Assembly (NCBI RefSeq): GCF_019075875.1
Contig: NZ_JAHOOZ010000001.1
Location: forward strand, 5,274,001-5,338,000
From: Novosphingobium sp. G106
GTDB taxonomy: Bacteria > Pseudomonadota > Alphaproteobacteria > Sphingomonadales > Sphingomonadaceae
Length of the DNA stretch: 64,000 nt
Direction: 5' to 3'
Shown: piece after piece, positions 8,372 through 17,330 of the stretch
Numbering within the stretch: the stretch's first letter is position 1
Layout of the letters: every line of letters starts with the position of its first letter
Translations under genes and position numbers: made by a program
The notes under the pieces: generated by a model
The model's database searches: none
Told to the model about the DNA's origin: nothing
What the model saw: the letters and a program-made list of their open reading frames with translations, nothing else

Positions 8372-9496
8372 ATGGAAGATACCGACCGCGATCTGCTCCC
8401 CGAAGGGCTCGAAGACCGGCTGCCGCACGGCGCCGCGGTAGCCGCGCGCGTAACGCGCAGTGCGGTCGATGTCATGGAGAGCCACGGCTACGACCGCGTC
8501 CAGCCGCCTTCGATCGAGTTCGAGAAGTCGCTGGCGAGCCGCATGGAAGGCGTGCGCCCGCGCCGCATGTTCCGCTTCGTCGATCCGGTGAGCCTGCGCA
8601 CCCTGGCGCTGCGCTCGGACATGACGCCGCAGGTCGGCCGCATCGCTGCTACCAGCCTTGCCGTCGCGGCGCGCCCGCTGCGGCTCTGCTACGCTGGCCA
8701 GGTCGTCACGATCAAGGGGGACGGGCTCGATCCCGCGCGCGAGCACTTGCAGCTCGGCGCCGAGCTGATCGGCAGCGACTCGGTCGCCGCGGCGGCCGAG
8801 ATCGTCGCCATGGCGATCGAAGCGCTCAAGGCAGCGGGCGCACAGGGCGTTTCGGTCGACTTCACGCTTCCCGATCTTGTTGACACCCTTGCCGAAAAGG
8901 CGCTGCCGCTGGCGCCGGGGGCCATCGAGGCGGTGCGCCGCGAGCTCGATGCCAAGGACGCCGGTGGGCTCGTCGAGGCGGGAGGCGACGCCTACCTGCC
9001 GCTGCTCTACGCGATTGGCCCGTTCGAAACGGCGATCGAACGCCTCGCCGCGATCGACGCCGGCGGTGCCTTGGCCAGCCGCATCAAGGGCCTGCGCGAG
9101 ATCGCCGGCCGCGTTTCGGGACTCGCCCGCGTCACGCTCGACCCGTCGGAGCGCCACGGCTTCGAATATCAGTCGTGGTTCGGCTTCACGATCTATGCCG
9201 AGGGCGTCCCCGGCGCGCTTGGCCGCGGCGGGACCTACCGCATCCTGACCAAGGACGCCGGCCAGGACGAGGCAGCGATCGGCTTCTCGCTCTATCCCGA
9301 TCCGCTGATCGACGCGCTCGCCGCGGCAGAGCCCCGGCGCGACACGTTGTTCCTGCCGCTCGGCCACGATCCCGAAGTGGCCGCGCGGTTGCGCGCGATC
9401 GGCTGGCGGACCGTCGCCGCGCTGTCCGACGCGGATGACGCCAAGGCGCTCGGCTGCACCCACCGGCTCGACCAGGGCGAAGCGGCGGCTCTCTAA
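8372..9496 (+). CDS. hisZ: ATP phosphoribosyltransferase regulatory subunit
   Basis: A 374-residue HisZ, a catalytically inactive relative of histidyl-tRNA synthetase that forms a hetero-octamer with short-form HisG and is needed for the first step of histidine synthesis. It starts DRDLLPEGLEDRLP, has the class II motif-2-like FRFVDPVSLRTLALRSDMTPQVGR and the later YQSWFGFTIYAEG segment. The length suits HisZ rather than a full synthetase, and no anticodon-binding domain follows. hisG is not in this window. From memory, related genomes often place hisZ next to purA; here about 4.3 kb of other genes separate them. Confidence 0.9.
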   Translation: MEDTDRDLLPEGLEDRLPHGAAVAARVTRSAVDVMESHGYDRVQPPSIEFEKSLASRMEGVRPRRMFRFVDPVSLRTLALRSDMTPQVGRIAATSLAVAARPLRLCYAGQVVTIKGDGLDPAREHLQLGAELIGSDSVAAAAEIVAMAIEALKAAGAQGVSVDFTLPDLVDTLAEKALPLAPGAIEAVRRELDAKDAGGLVEAGGDAYLPLLYAIGPFETAIERLAAIDAGGALASRIKGLREIAGRVSGLARVTLDPSERHGFEYQSWFGFTIYAEGVPGALGRGGTYRILTKDAGQDEAAIGFSLYPDPLIDALAAAEPRRDTLFLPLGHDPEVAARLRAIGWRTVAALSDADDAKALGCTHRLDQGEAAAL

Positions 9497-9560
9497 TCCC
9501 GGCATCGCCAAGGCGTTGCGCTCGCGGCTTGGTCCGCCGCCTCGCCTCTGCTAAATCGAA

Positions 9561-9579
9561 ATGAGAACATTGTTCTCAT
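9561..9579. promoter_or_regulatory. Perfect inverted repeat, likely operator
   Basis: ATGAGAAC-ATT-GTTCTCAT, two 8-bp arms around 3 bp, lies immediately before the Shine-Dalgarno sequence of the GNAT gene. The size and symmetry suit a dimeric TetR-type repressor. It does not fit the alphaproteobacterial LexA box (GTTC-N7-GTTC). No regulator gene adjoins it. Confidence 0.6.
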
Positions 9580-9590
9580 GGGAGAGGCCG

Positions 9591-10187
9591 ATGCCATCGA
9601 CAATGATGCGCGCGCAAGGTGGTGATGCCGGTGCGATGATCGACACGTTCTGTGAAGCCTTCGTCGACGATCCGGGCCTCGCCTGGATCTGGCCCGACCG
9701 CGCCGATCGGATCATGCGGCTACCGCATTTCTTCGCGCCGATCGTCGGCGGGACGCTGGTGAACGGGATCGCGCTGCGGTCCGCGGCCGGCGAGGCGGTC
9801 TCGCTCTGGCGGCAGCCCGGGCGGATCAATCCCGAGCCCGGCGAAATGGCTCCCTGGCATTCAAGCATGGCCAAGGCCTTCAGCTCTGGTGCCGCGCGCT
9901 CGCAGCTCATGGGCGCGACGCTCAAGGCACATCAGCCAGGGGACTTCGACTGGTGGTATCTCCAGTTCATCGGCGTCGCGCCTACCGCGCAGGGTTTGGG
10001 GCTGGGCGGCGCGGCGGTGCGCGCCGGGCTCGATCTGGCCGGAGCGGAGGGCATGCCGGTCTATGTCGAGGTCATGAACCCGGACAACCTCGGCTACTAC
10101 CGCCACGTTGGTTTCGAGACGGTGGCCGAGTTCGACATACCCGACGCCGGCCCGCACGTCTGGGCGATGCTGTGGAGGAAGGCATGA
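9591..10187 (+). CDS. GNAT family N-acetyltransferase
   Basis: A 198-residue GCN5-related acetyltransferase. The acetyl-CoA loop is visible as VAPTAQGLGLGGAA (Q134-x-x-G-x-G), followed by YVEVMNPDNLGYYRHVGFE, the usual motif-B/C tail. The acceptor is unknown. The start at 9591 has GGGAGAGG just upstream; an earlier in-frame ATG at 9561 lies inside the palindromic operator and is less likely. It overlaps the next gene by ATGA, so the two are probably translated together. Confidence 0.85.
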   Translation: MPSTMMRAQGGDAGAMIDTFCEAFVDDPGLAWIWPDRADRIMRLPHFFAPIVGGTLVNGIALRSAAGEAVSLWRQPGRINPEPGEMAPWHSSMAKAFSSGAARSQLMGATLKAHQPGDFDWWYLQFIGVAPTAQGLGLGGAAVRAGLDLAGAEGMPVYVEVMNPDNLGYYRHVGFETVAEFDIPDAGPHVWAMLWRKA

Positions 10188-10564
10188 CCGACGCCGCGAC
10201 CGACCGGGCCGCGATCGTCGCTGCCATTGAGACCTACTGCCGTGTGCAGTCCGAACAGGACGCCGAAGGCTGGGCCGCGCTCTATGCCGAGGACGTTTTC
10301 TACGAAGACCCGGTCGGCATCCGCCGGGTCCGCGGCAAGGCCGAGGTGGTCGGCCGGATATGGAGCGACATCGTCCGCAACCAAGTCCGCATCTGGCTGA
10401 CCGACGAGATCATCGTCTGCGGGAATGAGGCGCTGGCGATCATGGCCTGCGAGATGGGGCCACCCGAAGCCCGGCGCAGGCTCACACCTGTCGTCGACCA
10501 GTTCCGCTTCGACGAGGAAGGCAGGATCGCGTCGGTCAGAGGCTTCTACAACCTGCCGCGCTAG
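10184..10564 (+). CDS. SnoaL-like / NTF2-fold protein
   Basis: A 126-residue NTF2-like protein. The start AAIVAAIETYCRVQSEQDAEGWAAL and then LYAEDVFYEDPVG are typical of the SnoaL-like family of small isomerases and limonene-epoxide-hydrolase relatives. Its ATG overlaps the GNAT stop codon (ATGA, 10184-10187), and the upstream GGAGGAAGG gives a strong ribosome site. The family covers many reactions and also non-enzymes, so the substrate is open. Its stop overlaps by two bases the stop of the convergent dehydrogenase gene. Confidence 0.8.
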   Translation: MTDAATDRAAIVAAIETYCRVQSEQDAEGWAALYAEDVFYEDPVGIRRVRGKAEVVGRIWSDIVRNQVRIWLTDEIIVCGNEALAIMACEMGPPEARRRLTPVVDQFRFDEEGRIASVRGFYNLPR

Positions 10565-11400
10565 TCCTGCTCGGCCGCCCGCGCCTTCAGCGCGTCGAAC
10601 ATCGCTTGCGCGGCGTCGAGCAGCACCCTCAGTGCGGGGTCGTCGGGATTGGCGGCGAGATGCGCGGCGTGATCGACGTCCTTCTTGAGCAGGTCATGCA
10701 GGCTGTCGAGCGAGCCTGTCGCCCCAGGCCCGCTCGGGCGGAGCAGGCCGGGCGCGACCTGCAATGCAAAGCTCTGCGCTGATCCCGCGAGCAGCGCGCC
10801 ACGCAGCACTTCAGGGTCGAAGCCGCGCTGTCGGCCGAGTTCGAGGATCGACACGGCGAGGCCATAGCCGGCGGTCGAGGCAAGGTTGTTGAGCAGCTTG
10901 CCTTCCAGCCCGCGCCCGACCGGCCCGAGATGCGCGACGCGGCCCAGTGCTTCGAGATAGGGCCTCGCCTTCGCCACGGCATCGTCCGAGCCGCCGACGA
11001 AGATCGAGGCCTTGCCCTCGCCGACATGCGGCCCGCCCGGCGAGACGCCCGCGTCGATGAGCCCGACGCCGTGCGTCGCCGCGGCATGTTCCAACCGCTG
11101 GGCCAGTTCGGGCGCGACCGTCGAATGGATCACCGCGATGCCGCCCGCGCCGACCGCGGCGAACAGCGCGCCGTCCGCGGTCAGCGCTTCGAGCTGCGCG
11201 TCGGTGCGCACGCAGAGGCCGAGCACTTCGGCGCCACGGGCGGTGGCAATCGGATCGCGCTCGCGGCGCGTCCCGGGCCAGTCGAATGCCGCCAGCATTT
11301 CGGGCGCAATGTCGCAGCCCGTCACGTCGAAGCCGACCTGCGCCAGTCGCTGGGCCATGAAGATGCCGATGCTGCCGAGGCCGATGAAGCCGACTTTCAT
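10561..11400 (-). CDS. NAD(P)-dependent oxidoreductase, beta-hydroxyacid dehydrogenase family
   Basis: A 279-residue protein of the 3-hydroxyisobutyrate/6-phosphogluconate dehydrogenase type. The N-terminal Rossmann motif is VGFIGLGSIG; DAGVSPGGPHVGEG is the substrate-binding stretch (usually DAPVSGG); the catalytic Lys is in GRGLEGKLLNNLAS. AGGAGG lies 8 bases before the ATG at 11400. The substrate is a 2- or 3-hydroxyacid in known relatives. The usual APVSGG being GVSPGG is a mild departure that may change specificity. Confidence 0.85.
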   Translation of the reverse strand: MKVGFIGLGSIGIFMAQRLAQVGFDVTGCDIAPEMLAAFDWPGTRRERDPIATARGAEVLGLCVRTDAQLEALTADGALFAAVGAGGIAVIHSTVAPELAQRLEHAAATHGVGLIDAGVSPGGPHVGEGKASIFVGGSDDAVAKARPYLEALGRVAHLGPVGRGLEGKLLNNLASTAGYGLAVSILELGRQRGFDPEVLRGALLAGSAQSFALQVAPGLLRPSGPGATGSLDSLHDLLKKDVDHAAHLAANPDDPALRVLLDAAQAMFDALKARAAEQD

Positions 11401-11464
11401 CGCGCGATGTCCTCCTGCCCGGACAGGATCGTGACCCGCCGCGCGCGCCTGCGCAAGCGGTCTC

Positions 11465-11647
11465 CTAGGGGCCATTCTCCAGTTCGACGTGTTCGAGCCA
11501 CTGGCTGAGCAATTCGCTCATGACCTCGCGGTGGACCCGGCCATCGGCGTCATCGCCCGTGGCGGTCCAGCCGCAGCTGCATTCGATCGTTGGAACCGGT
11601 TCGTGCGCGGGCGCCGCATATACGATGACGTGTTTGTTGATAGTCAT
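11465..11647 (-). CDS. Small hypothetical protein with CxCGW motif
   Basis: A 60-residue protein with no signal peptide or membrane segment. It contains a compact IECSCGWTATGDD motif with two cysteines and an acidic amphipathic C-terminal helix (HREVMSELLSQWLEHVEL). Two cysteines are too few for a classical zinc site unless the protein pairs. The ribosome site is weak. The reading frame has good protein-like composition and sits alone between two leftward genes. Function not recognised. Confidence 0.55.
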   Translation of the reverse strand: MTINKHVIVYAAPAHEPVPTIECSCGWTATGDDADGRVHREVMSELLSQWLEHVELENGP

Positions 11648-11931
11648 AACGTCCGATCGTTGCCGGGCGAAGCGAGCCGGAAAGGCGGCCCTCTCTCATC
11701 GAGTCGTGCGATCCGCATTCGTTTGGCCCCCCAATGCGCGAGATATGCGGTCGTCTACGGGAGAGACCGGTCAGTAAGCTCACGCTACTCACATCACGGT
11801 AAGTTCATCGCGAGAACGAGCAACTGGTAAATTTGCGATGAAGGCGTGTGTAACCCAATAAAACGGCGTGGAAAATCCCAAGATGTTCCAAAATGGGACT
11901 AGCCTGTTTCTTGGGCGCTGCTCGCGCTGCC

Positions 11932-12642
11932 TCAGTGCTGGTCTTCATGATCCTCGTGCAGGTCGCCCGCCAGGCCACCGATGGCCAGGCCGCCACCCAT
12001 GCCGGCGCCCATGCCCATCCCCATTCCCATACCGCCGCCGCCTTTCTCGTTGCCGCCTGAGCGGCCTTCGTCGCCCTTGCCTTTGCCGCCGCCGGACGAG
12101 GGCCGTGCCGGGCCCTGCATGGGGATCGCGAGGTCGTGGGGGATGGGATCGAGGTCCAGCGCCTCGCGGATGAAATCGCGCAGCGCGATGACCAGTTCGT
12201 GGGTGTGGACGGGATGGCCCGCGACGAGTTCGCGCGCGGCCTTCTCGGCGAGGCGGACGTGGCGCTCGGTGCCGAGCAGGATAATGTCCGACAGCGCCGC
12301 TTCCACCGTATCGCGGATCCGCCGCGAGCGGTCCGAGCCGGTCAGCGAGAGTTCCAGACCAGGGAGGGCGGTGCCGTCGCCTTCAAGGTGCCCGGTTTCG
12401 CGGAGCTGGCGCAGGTGCCGCGGATCGACCGCGAGGTCGCCGGTGAACGATCCGCCGAGCGTCTTGTAGGCGGCGATCAGGGTGCGCAGGCGCTCGTTGA
12501 TCTGGCGGTTCACCCGCTCGCGCCGCTGCTGGATCGTCGACATCGCAACGAGCCGGATGCCGACGCCGATCAGCGTTACCAGCGCCAGGCCGAACAGCGT
12601 CGCCAGCACGCTCTGCCACGACGAGAAGTCGATGTTCCGCAA
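11932..12642 (-). CDS. Membrane-anchored hypothetical protein with Gly/Met-rich tail (TTG start)
   Basis: A 236-residue protein with one N-terminal transmembrane helix (about residues 10-33: VLATLFGLALVTLIGVG), a charged cytoplasmic middle region rich in helices (RRERVNRQINERLRTLI; SDIILLGTERHV), and a low-complexity C-terminus with GMGMGMGMGAGMGGG ending in HEDHEDQH. The start is TTG at 12642, preceded by GAGGGAG; the next in-frame ATG lies after the membrane helix, so TTG is preferred. The Met-rich and His-rich tail could bind metal, but this is only a guess. No family recognised. Confidence 0.65.
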   Translation of the reverse strand: MRNIDFSSWQSVLATLFGLALVTLIGVGIRLVAMSTIQQRRERVNRQINERLRTLIAAYKTLGGSFTGDLAVDPRHLRQLRETGHLEGDGTALPGLELSLTGSDRSRRIRDTVEAALSDIILLGTERHVRLAEKAARELVAGHPVHTHELVIALRDFIREALDLDPIPHDLAIPMQGPARPSSGGGKGKGDEGRSGGNEKGGGGMGMGMGMGAGMGGGLAIGGLAGDLHEDHEDQH

Positions 12643-12688
12643 GCGAATCTCCCTCGCTGCCTACAACGACGCAGAACGCGCTTTGTGT

Positions 12689-13582
12689 CTAGCGCGCAAA
12701 AACCCGTTTCAGCCAGGCATCGACCACTGGCGTCGCGGCATACCCCGGATCGCCGAGCCGGCGGTTGATCTCCATATGCGCCATCAGCCCGTTGCCGGTG
12801 AACTGCTGGACCTCGACCGCGGTGCCGCCCTTGCGCAGCGCCGCGGCGAACTCCTGCGCCTGGCGGATGCCGTCGGGCCGCTGGACGTGGAGCAGCAGGA
12901 AGCGCGGCGCATTGGGCGCTTCGGCATGGAGCGTGGGTGAGAGCTGCCGCTCGCGTTCGAGGTTGGTGCCGAAGGCCTGTTGGTAGGTGGACTTCATGAA
13001 GGCTCCGGCATCGGCCATCTGTACGGGCACGTCGTAGCCGGCGCCGTCGATCGGGATCACCCCGGCGAGGTCGGCGAAGGACAGGCCCGCAGCGCGCAGG
13101 TAGCGCTCGTCGGTGCCGACCAGCGCGACAAGATGCGCGCCGGCGCTGTGGCCCATCAGCACGACACGGCGCTTGTCGATGCCGAGCGCCTGGGCGCGGT
13201 CGAGCAGCGCCTTCAGCGCCTGGGCGACATCCTGGGCCTCGTCCTCGACCGTGTTGCCTGGCACCAGGCGGTAGTCGATCGAGGCGAAGGCATAGCCCTG
13301 CTCGGCGTAGTGCACGGCCTTCCAGCGGCCGGTGGCATTGTCCTTGCTCCCGCGGCTCCAGCCGCCGCCGTGGACGAAGACGACCAGCGGCGCGGCGGCG
13401 AACTGGTTCTTGGCCCGCCAGAAATCGAGCCGCTGCATCGGGTCGTTGCCGTAATCGACCCGCTGGTCGGGTGTTGCAGCGGGAAAGTCGGGGCCGCCCA
13501 GCCGTCCGCCGTAGGGCTGTGCCTCCACGACTCCGGCTCCGAGCAGCGCCACCACCGCCGCAGAAACGAGCCAATTCCTCAT
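12689..13582 (-). CDS. Secreted alpha/beta hydrolase (HSL-like esterase)
   Basis: A 297-residue esterase with a signal peptide (MRNWLVSAAVVALLGAGVVEAQ). The oxyanion-hole motif FVHGGGWSRG (His71) and the nucleophile elbow LMGHSAGAH (Ser146) place it in the hormone-sensitive-lipase/carboxylesterase group; the acid and His are expected in the last third. GCAGGAG precedes the ATG at 13582. It should act in the periplasm on small esters. It is transcribed away from purA. Confidence 0.85.
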   Translation of the reverse strand: MRNWLVSAAVVALLGAGVVEAQPYGGRLGGPDFPAATPDQRVDYGNDPMQRLDFWRAKNQFAAAPLVVFVHGGGWSRGSKDNATGRWKAVHYAEQGYAFASIDYRLVPGNTVEDEAQDVAQALKALLDRAQALGIDKRRVVLMGHSAGAHLVALVGTDERYLRAAGLSFADLAGVIPIDGAGYDVPVQMADAGAFMKSTYQQAFGTNLERERQLSPTLHAEAPNAPRFLLLHVQRPDGIRQAQEFAAALRKGGTAVEVQQFTGNGLMAHMEINRRLGDPGYAATPVVDAWLKRVFAR

Positions 13583-13665
13583 GCCAGAACTCCTGCATTT
13601 CCGCCTGATTGCCGTTAAACGCGGCTCGCGACAATAAACCGTCGCTGATTTGTCATCCTGCGCGC

Positions 13666-13694
13666 TTGACCCCCGCGGGCCGCGCAAGTAAGCC
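13666..13694 (+). promoter_or_regulatory. Possible sigma-70 promoter of purA
   Basis: TTGACC (13666-13671), a 17-bp spacer, then TAAGCC (13689-13694), about 100 bp before the purA start. The -35 box is good, the -10 box poor. Confidence 0.3.
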
Positions 13695-13797
13695 GCGCCC
13701 CGCATTGGGCCCAGATGGCCCGCCTGTCCCATCCCGAGCGCCGAGTCCTGTCGAAGGGCGCTTGCGGATTTCATTGGCAGGGTGGAGGAATCTACAA

Positions 13798-15087
<1,290 letters not shown>

Positions 15088-15115
15088 CCGGCTGAAGGCG
15101 GGCCTTGCGCCGGGC

Positions 15116-15183
15116 CTTCGACAAGCTCAGGCTGAGCGGGTCGGGGTTCTACACAAGGTCCGCTCATGCTGAGCTTGTCGAAG
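15116..15183. repeat. Sphingomonad REP-like inverted pair (copy 2)
   Basis: Two inverted 24-bp arms (15116-15139 and 15160-15183) nearly identical to the pair at 8250-8318. The right arm includes the ATG (15166) that opens the next reading frame, so the repeat contributes the residues MLSLSK to the annotated start of the L,D-transpeptidase gene. Confidence 0.85.
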
Positions 15184-15681
15184 CACGTGCGCTACGCGTT
15201 CGTCTTTGCGCTTTTCCTGCTTGCTGGGCCAGCGGTCGCCGAGCCGCCTCTCGCCTTGCCCGTCGTCGACCAGATCGTCGTGCGCAAGGGCGATCGGGTG
15301 ATGGAACTCTACGCCGGCGGCCACCTCGTCCACACGATCGAGGGCATCCAGCTCGGCGATGCGCCCGAAGGCCCCAAGCGCTTTCAGGGCGACGAGCGGA
15401 CGCCCGAGGGCCGCTATACGATCGACTACGGCAATCCGGGCAGCAGCTACCACTTGTCGCTGCATATCTCCTATCCGAACGCGCAGGACATCGCCTATGC
15501 CCACGCGCAGGGGCGCAGTCCCGGCGGGCTGATTTTCATCCACGGCCAGCCCAACGATTGGACGCAGAGCGAACGTGTTCCCGGGGACTGGACCGACGGC
15601 TGCATCGCCGTCAGCGACGAGGAAATCGAAGCGCTGTGGCGCGCGGTGCCCGACGGCACGGTGATCGATATTCTTCCGTAA
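15166..15681 (+). CDS. L,D-transpeptidase (YkuD) family protein, secreted
   Basis: A 171-residue exported protein with one YkuD domain. The catalytic region reads IFIHGQPNDW ... DWTDGCIAVS, where the His and the Cys of the HxxG...S/T-x-GC motif are both present, so it is probably active in cross-linking peptidoglycan or linking lipoproteins to it. The start is uncertain: ATG 15166 lies inside the REP-like repeat; a GTG at 15187 would give a cleaner signal peptide (VRYAFVFALFLLAGPAVA). Neither has a clear Shine-Dalgarno sequence. A second repeat pair follows the stop. Confidence 0.85.
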   Translation: MLSLSKHVRYAFVFALFLLAGPAVAEPPLALPVVDQIVVRKGDRVMELYAGGHLVHTIEGIQLGDAPEGPKRFQGDERTPEGRYTIDYGNPGSSYHLSLHISYPNAQDIAYAHAQGRSPGGLIFIHGQPNDWTQSERVPGDWTDGCIAVSDEEIEALWRAVPDGTVIDILP

Positions 15682-15689
15682 ACCACAGC

Positions 15690-15794
15690 CCGTCGCCCCT
15701 GCGGAGGCAGGGGCCCAGATGAGCTCACCTCAACAGGGCGATGCTCCGCGATGACGCGCCGTTGGATGGGGCCCTGCCTTCGCAGGGGCGACGG
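15690..15794. repeat. Long imperfect inverted repeat (CGTCGCCCCTGC type)
   Basis: The left arm 15690-15716 begins CCGTCGCCCCTGCGGAGGC; the right arm 15768-15794 ends CCTTCGCAGGGGCGACGG. The arms are inverted copies with a few mismatches around about 50 bp. Each arm is itself partly palindromic (CCCCTGC..GCAGGGG). This is a second class of REP-like element, located between the L,D-transpeptidase and DUF1674 genes and able to end both transcripts. Confidence 0.75.
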
Positions 15795-15823
15795 ATTATT
15801 TGAATGGCTCGAAAATCAGCCGC

Positions 15824-16000
15824 CTAGAAATCCACGGCAATCCCGTTCCGCACCCAATCGCCATAGCGCGTGGGCGAGAGACCATCCGGATCGTCTTCGG
15901 TCACCGGCTTCTCGGGCTCGGGCGCCGGCTCGTTGGTCCAGTTGGCGGGCTTCTGGAAGCCCTCGGGGCGTTTGGTCGCGCGCTCGGTCATGCGGTCCAT
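15824..16000 (-). CDS. DUF1674 family protein (SDHAF4-like)
   Basis: A 58-residue protein easily missed because of its size. It reads MDRMTERATKRPEGFQKP, an acidic/proline middle (PAPEPEKPVTEDD), and ends PTRYGDWVRNGIAVDF followed by TAG. The closing RYGDW-x-x-x-G-x-x-x-DF is the hallmark of DUF1674, whose eukaryotic members (SDHAF4/Sdh8) assist assembly of the succinate dehydrogenase flavoprotein. A second in-frame ATG (15991) is also possible. It is divergent from the rRNA methyltransferase gene, 45 bp away. No sdh genes are in the window. Confidence 0.8.
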   Translation of the reverse strand: MDRMTERATKRPEGFQKPANWTNEPAPEPEKPVTEDDPDGLSPTRYGDWVRNGIAVDF

Positions 16001-16045
16001 GTGGGGCCACTGGCCTGATCATGCAATCTGCTTTAGGGGCCGCCG

Positions 16046-17287
16046 ATGGATATTCCCGGCCTGCCCGCTCGCCGCGCGGCGCTCAAATTGCTCGACGCCG
16101 TTCTGCGCCGCGGCGAGACGCTCGACCAGGCGGCGCACAACGCGACGCAGGGCGTGCGCGGCGATGCCGACCGCGCGCTGGCCCGCGCGCTCGCCGCCGA
16201 GGCGCTGCGCTGGATGGCTGACCTCGACACGCTGATCGACAGCGCCACCCGCCAGGTCCTGCCCGAGGACGCCAAGCCGCGGATGGTCCTGCGGTTGATG
16301 CTGGCCGGCTGGCTGCGGCTAGAGACTCCGCCGCACGCGGTGATCGCGACCGGCCTGCCGTTGCTCGCCGGCGGCCCGCGCCGGCTGGCACACGGGGTGT
16401 TCTCCACCTTGACCAAGCAGGGCGTGAGCTTGCCCAAAGCACCGACGCTGCCCGCCAATGTGGCGGAGCGCTGGGGCGAACGCAGTGCCGCGATCGCCGC
16501 CGCGCTGGCCGAGCCGCCGCCGCTCGACCTGACCTTGCGCGATGCCGCCGAGACCGCGAACTGGCTCGAACGCCTCGGCGGTGTCTCGCTGATGCCCGGC
16601 CACATCCGCCTGCCGCGCGGCGAGGCGGTCGACGGGCTCGATGGCTATCGCGCCAATGAATCCGGAGGGGGCCAGTGGTGGGTCCAGGATCTCGCCGCCA
16701 GCCTGCCCGCGCGGCTGCTGGGAGCGGGGGAGGGCAAGACGGTGCTCGACCTCTGCGCCGCGCCTGGTGGCAAGACGCTGCAACTCGCCGCGGCGGGCTG
16801 GCAGGTGACTTCGCTCGACATCAGCGCCAAGCGGCTCGAACGGCTCGAACAAAACCTGGCGCGCACCGGGCTTACCGCGGAGATCGTCGTGGCCGACGCG
16901 CTCGAATGGCAGCCCGAGGCGCCGTTCGATGCGGTGTTGCTCGATGCGCCCTGTACGGCCACGGGCACCTGCCGCCGCCATCCCGACGTGCTCCACCGCA
17001 TCGGCCCGCGCCAGATCGCCGAGATGGCCGAGCTTCAGGCCAAGCTGCTTGAGCGTGCCGCGGGCTGGGTCAAGCCGGGCGGCCTGCTGGTCTATGCCGT
17101 CTGCTCGCTCGAACGCGAGGAAGGCGAGGCTCAGGCTTCGGCCGTGACGCTCACCCCAGAGCCTATCACGCTCGAAGGTTTCGCATCGACGCCCGAAGGC
17201 TGGCTGCGTACCGATCCCGGCATGACCCCAAGTGGTTTGGCGGGTGCAGGCATGGATGGCTTCTTCGTGGGAGCTTGGCGCGCCTGA
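16046..17287 (+). CDS. rsmB: RsmB-type 16S rRNA (cytosine-5) methyltransferase
   Basis: A 413-residue RNA m5C methyltransferase. Residues 1-130 form a NusB-like RNA-binding domain (ARRAALKLLDAVLRRGETLDQ); the rest is the NOL1/NOP2/Sun catalytic domain with SAM loop DLCAAPGGKTLQL, the PCT cysteine (LLDAPCTATGT, Cys303) and the catalytic cysteine in VYAVCSLEREEGE (Cys353). The NusB domain points to RsmB (C967 of 16S rRNA) rather than RsmF. The start follows a modest GGGGCC site. Confidence 0.9.
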   Translation: MDIPGLPARRAALKLLDAVLRRGETLDQAAHNATQGVRGDADRALARALAAEALRWMADLDTLIDSATRQVLPEDAKPRMVLRLMLAGWLRLETPPHAVIATGLPLLAGGPRRLAHGVFSTLTKQGVSLPKAPTLPANVAERWGERSAAIAAALAEPPPLDLTLRDAAETANWLERLGGVSLMPGHIRLPRGEAVDGLDGYRANESGGGQWWVQDLAASLPARLLGAGEGKTVLDLCAAPGGKTLQLAAAGWQVTSLDISAKRLERLEQNLARTGLTAEIVVADALEWQPEAPFDAVLLDAPCTATGTCRRHPDVLHRIGPRQIAEMAELQAKLLERAAGWVKPGGLLVYAVCSLEREEGEAQASAVTLTPEPITLEGFASTPEGWLRTDPGMTPSGLAGAGMDGFFVGAWRA

Positions 17288-17330
17288 CTGCGGCCCGCCA
17301 TAGTCGGCCTCGGTAAAGAAGGAGAGGCCG

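Noticed and set aside
9561..9579. LexA box
   Set aside because: Alphaproteobacterial LexA sites are direct GTTC-N7-GTTC; this is an inverted GAGAAC-ATT-GTTCTC and no SOS gene follows.
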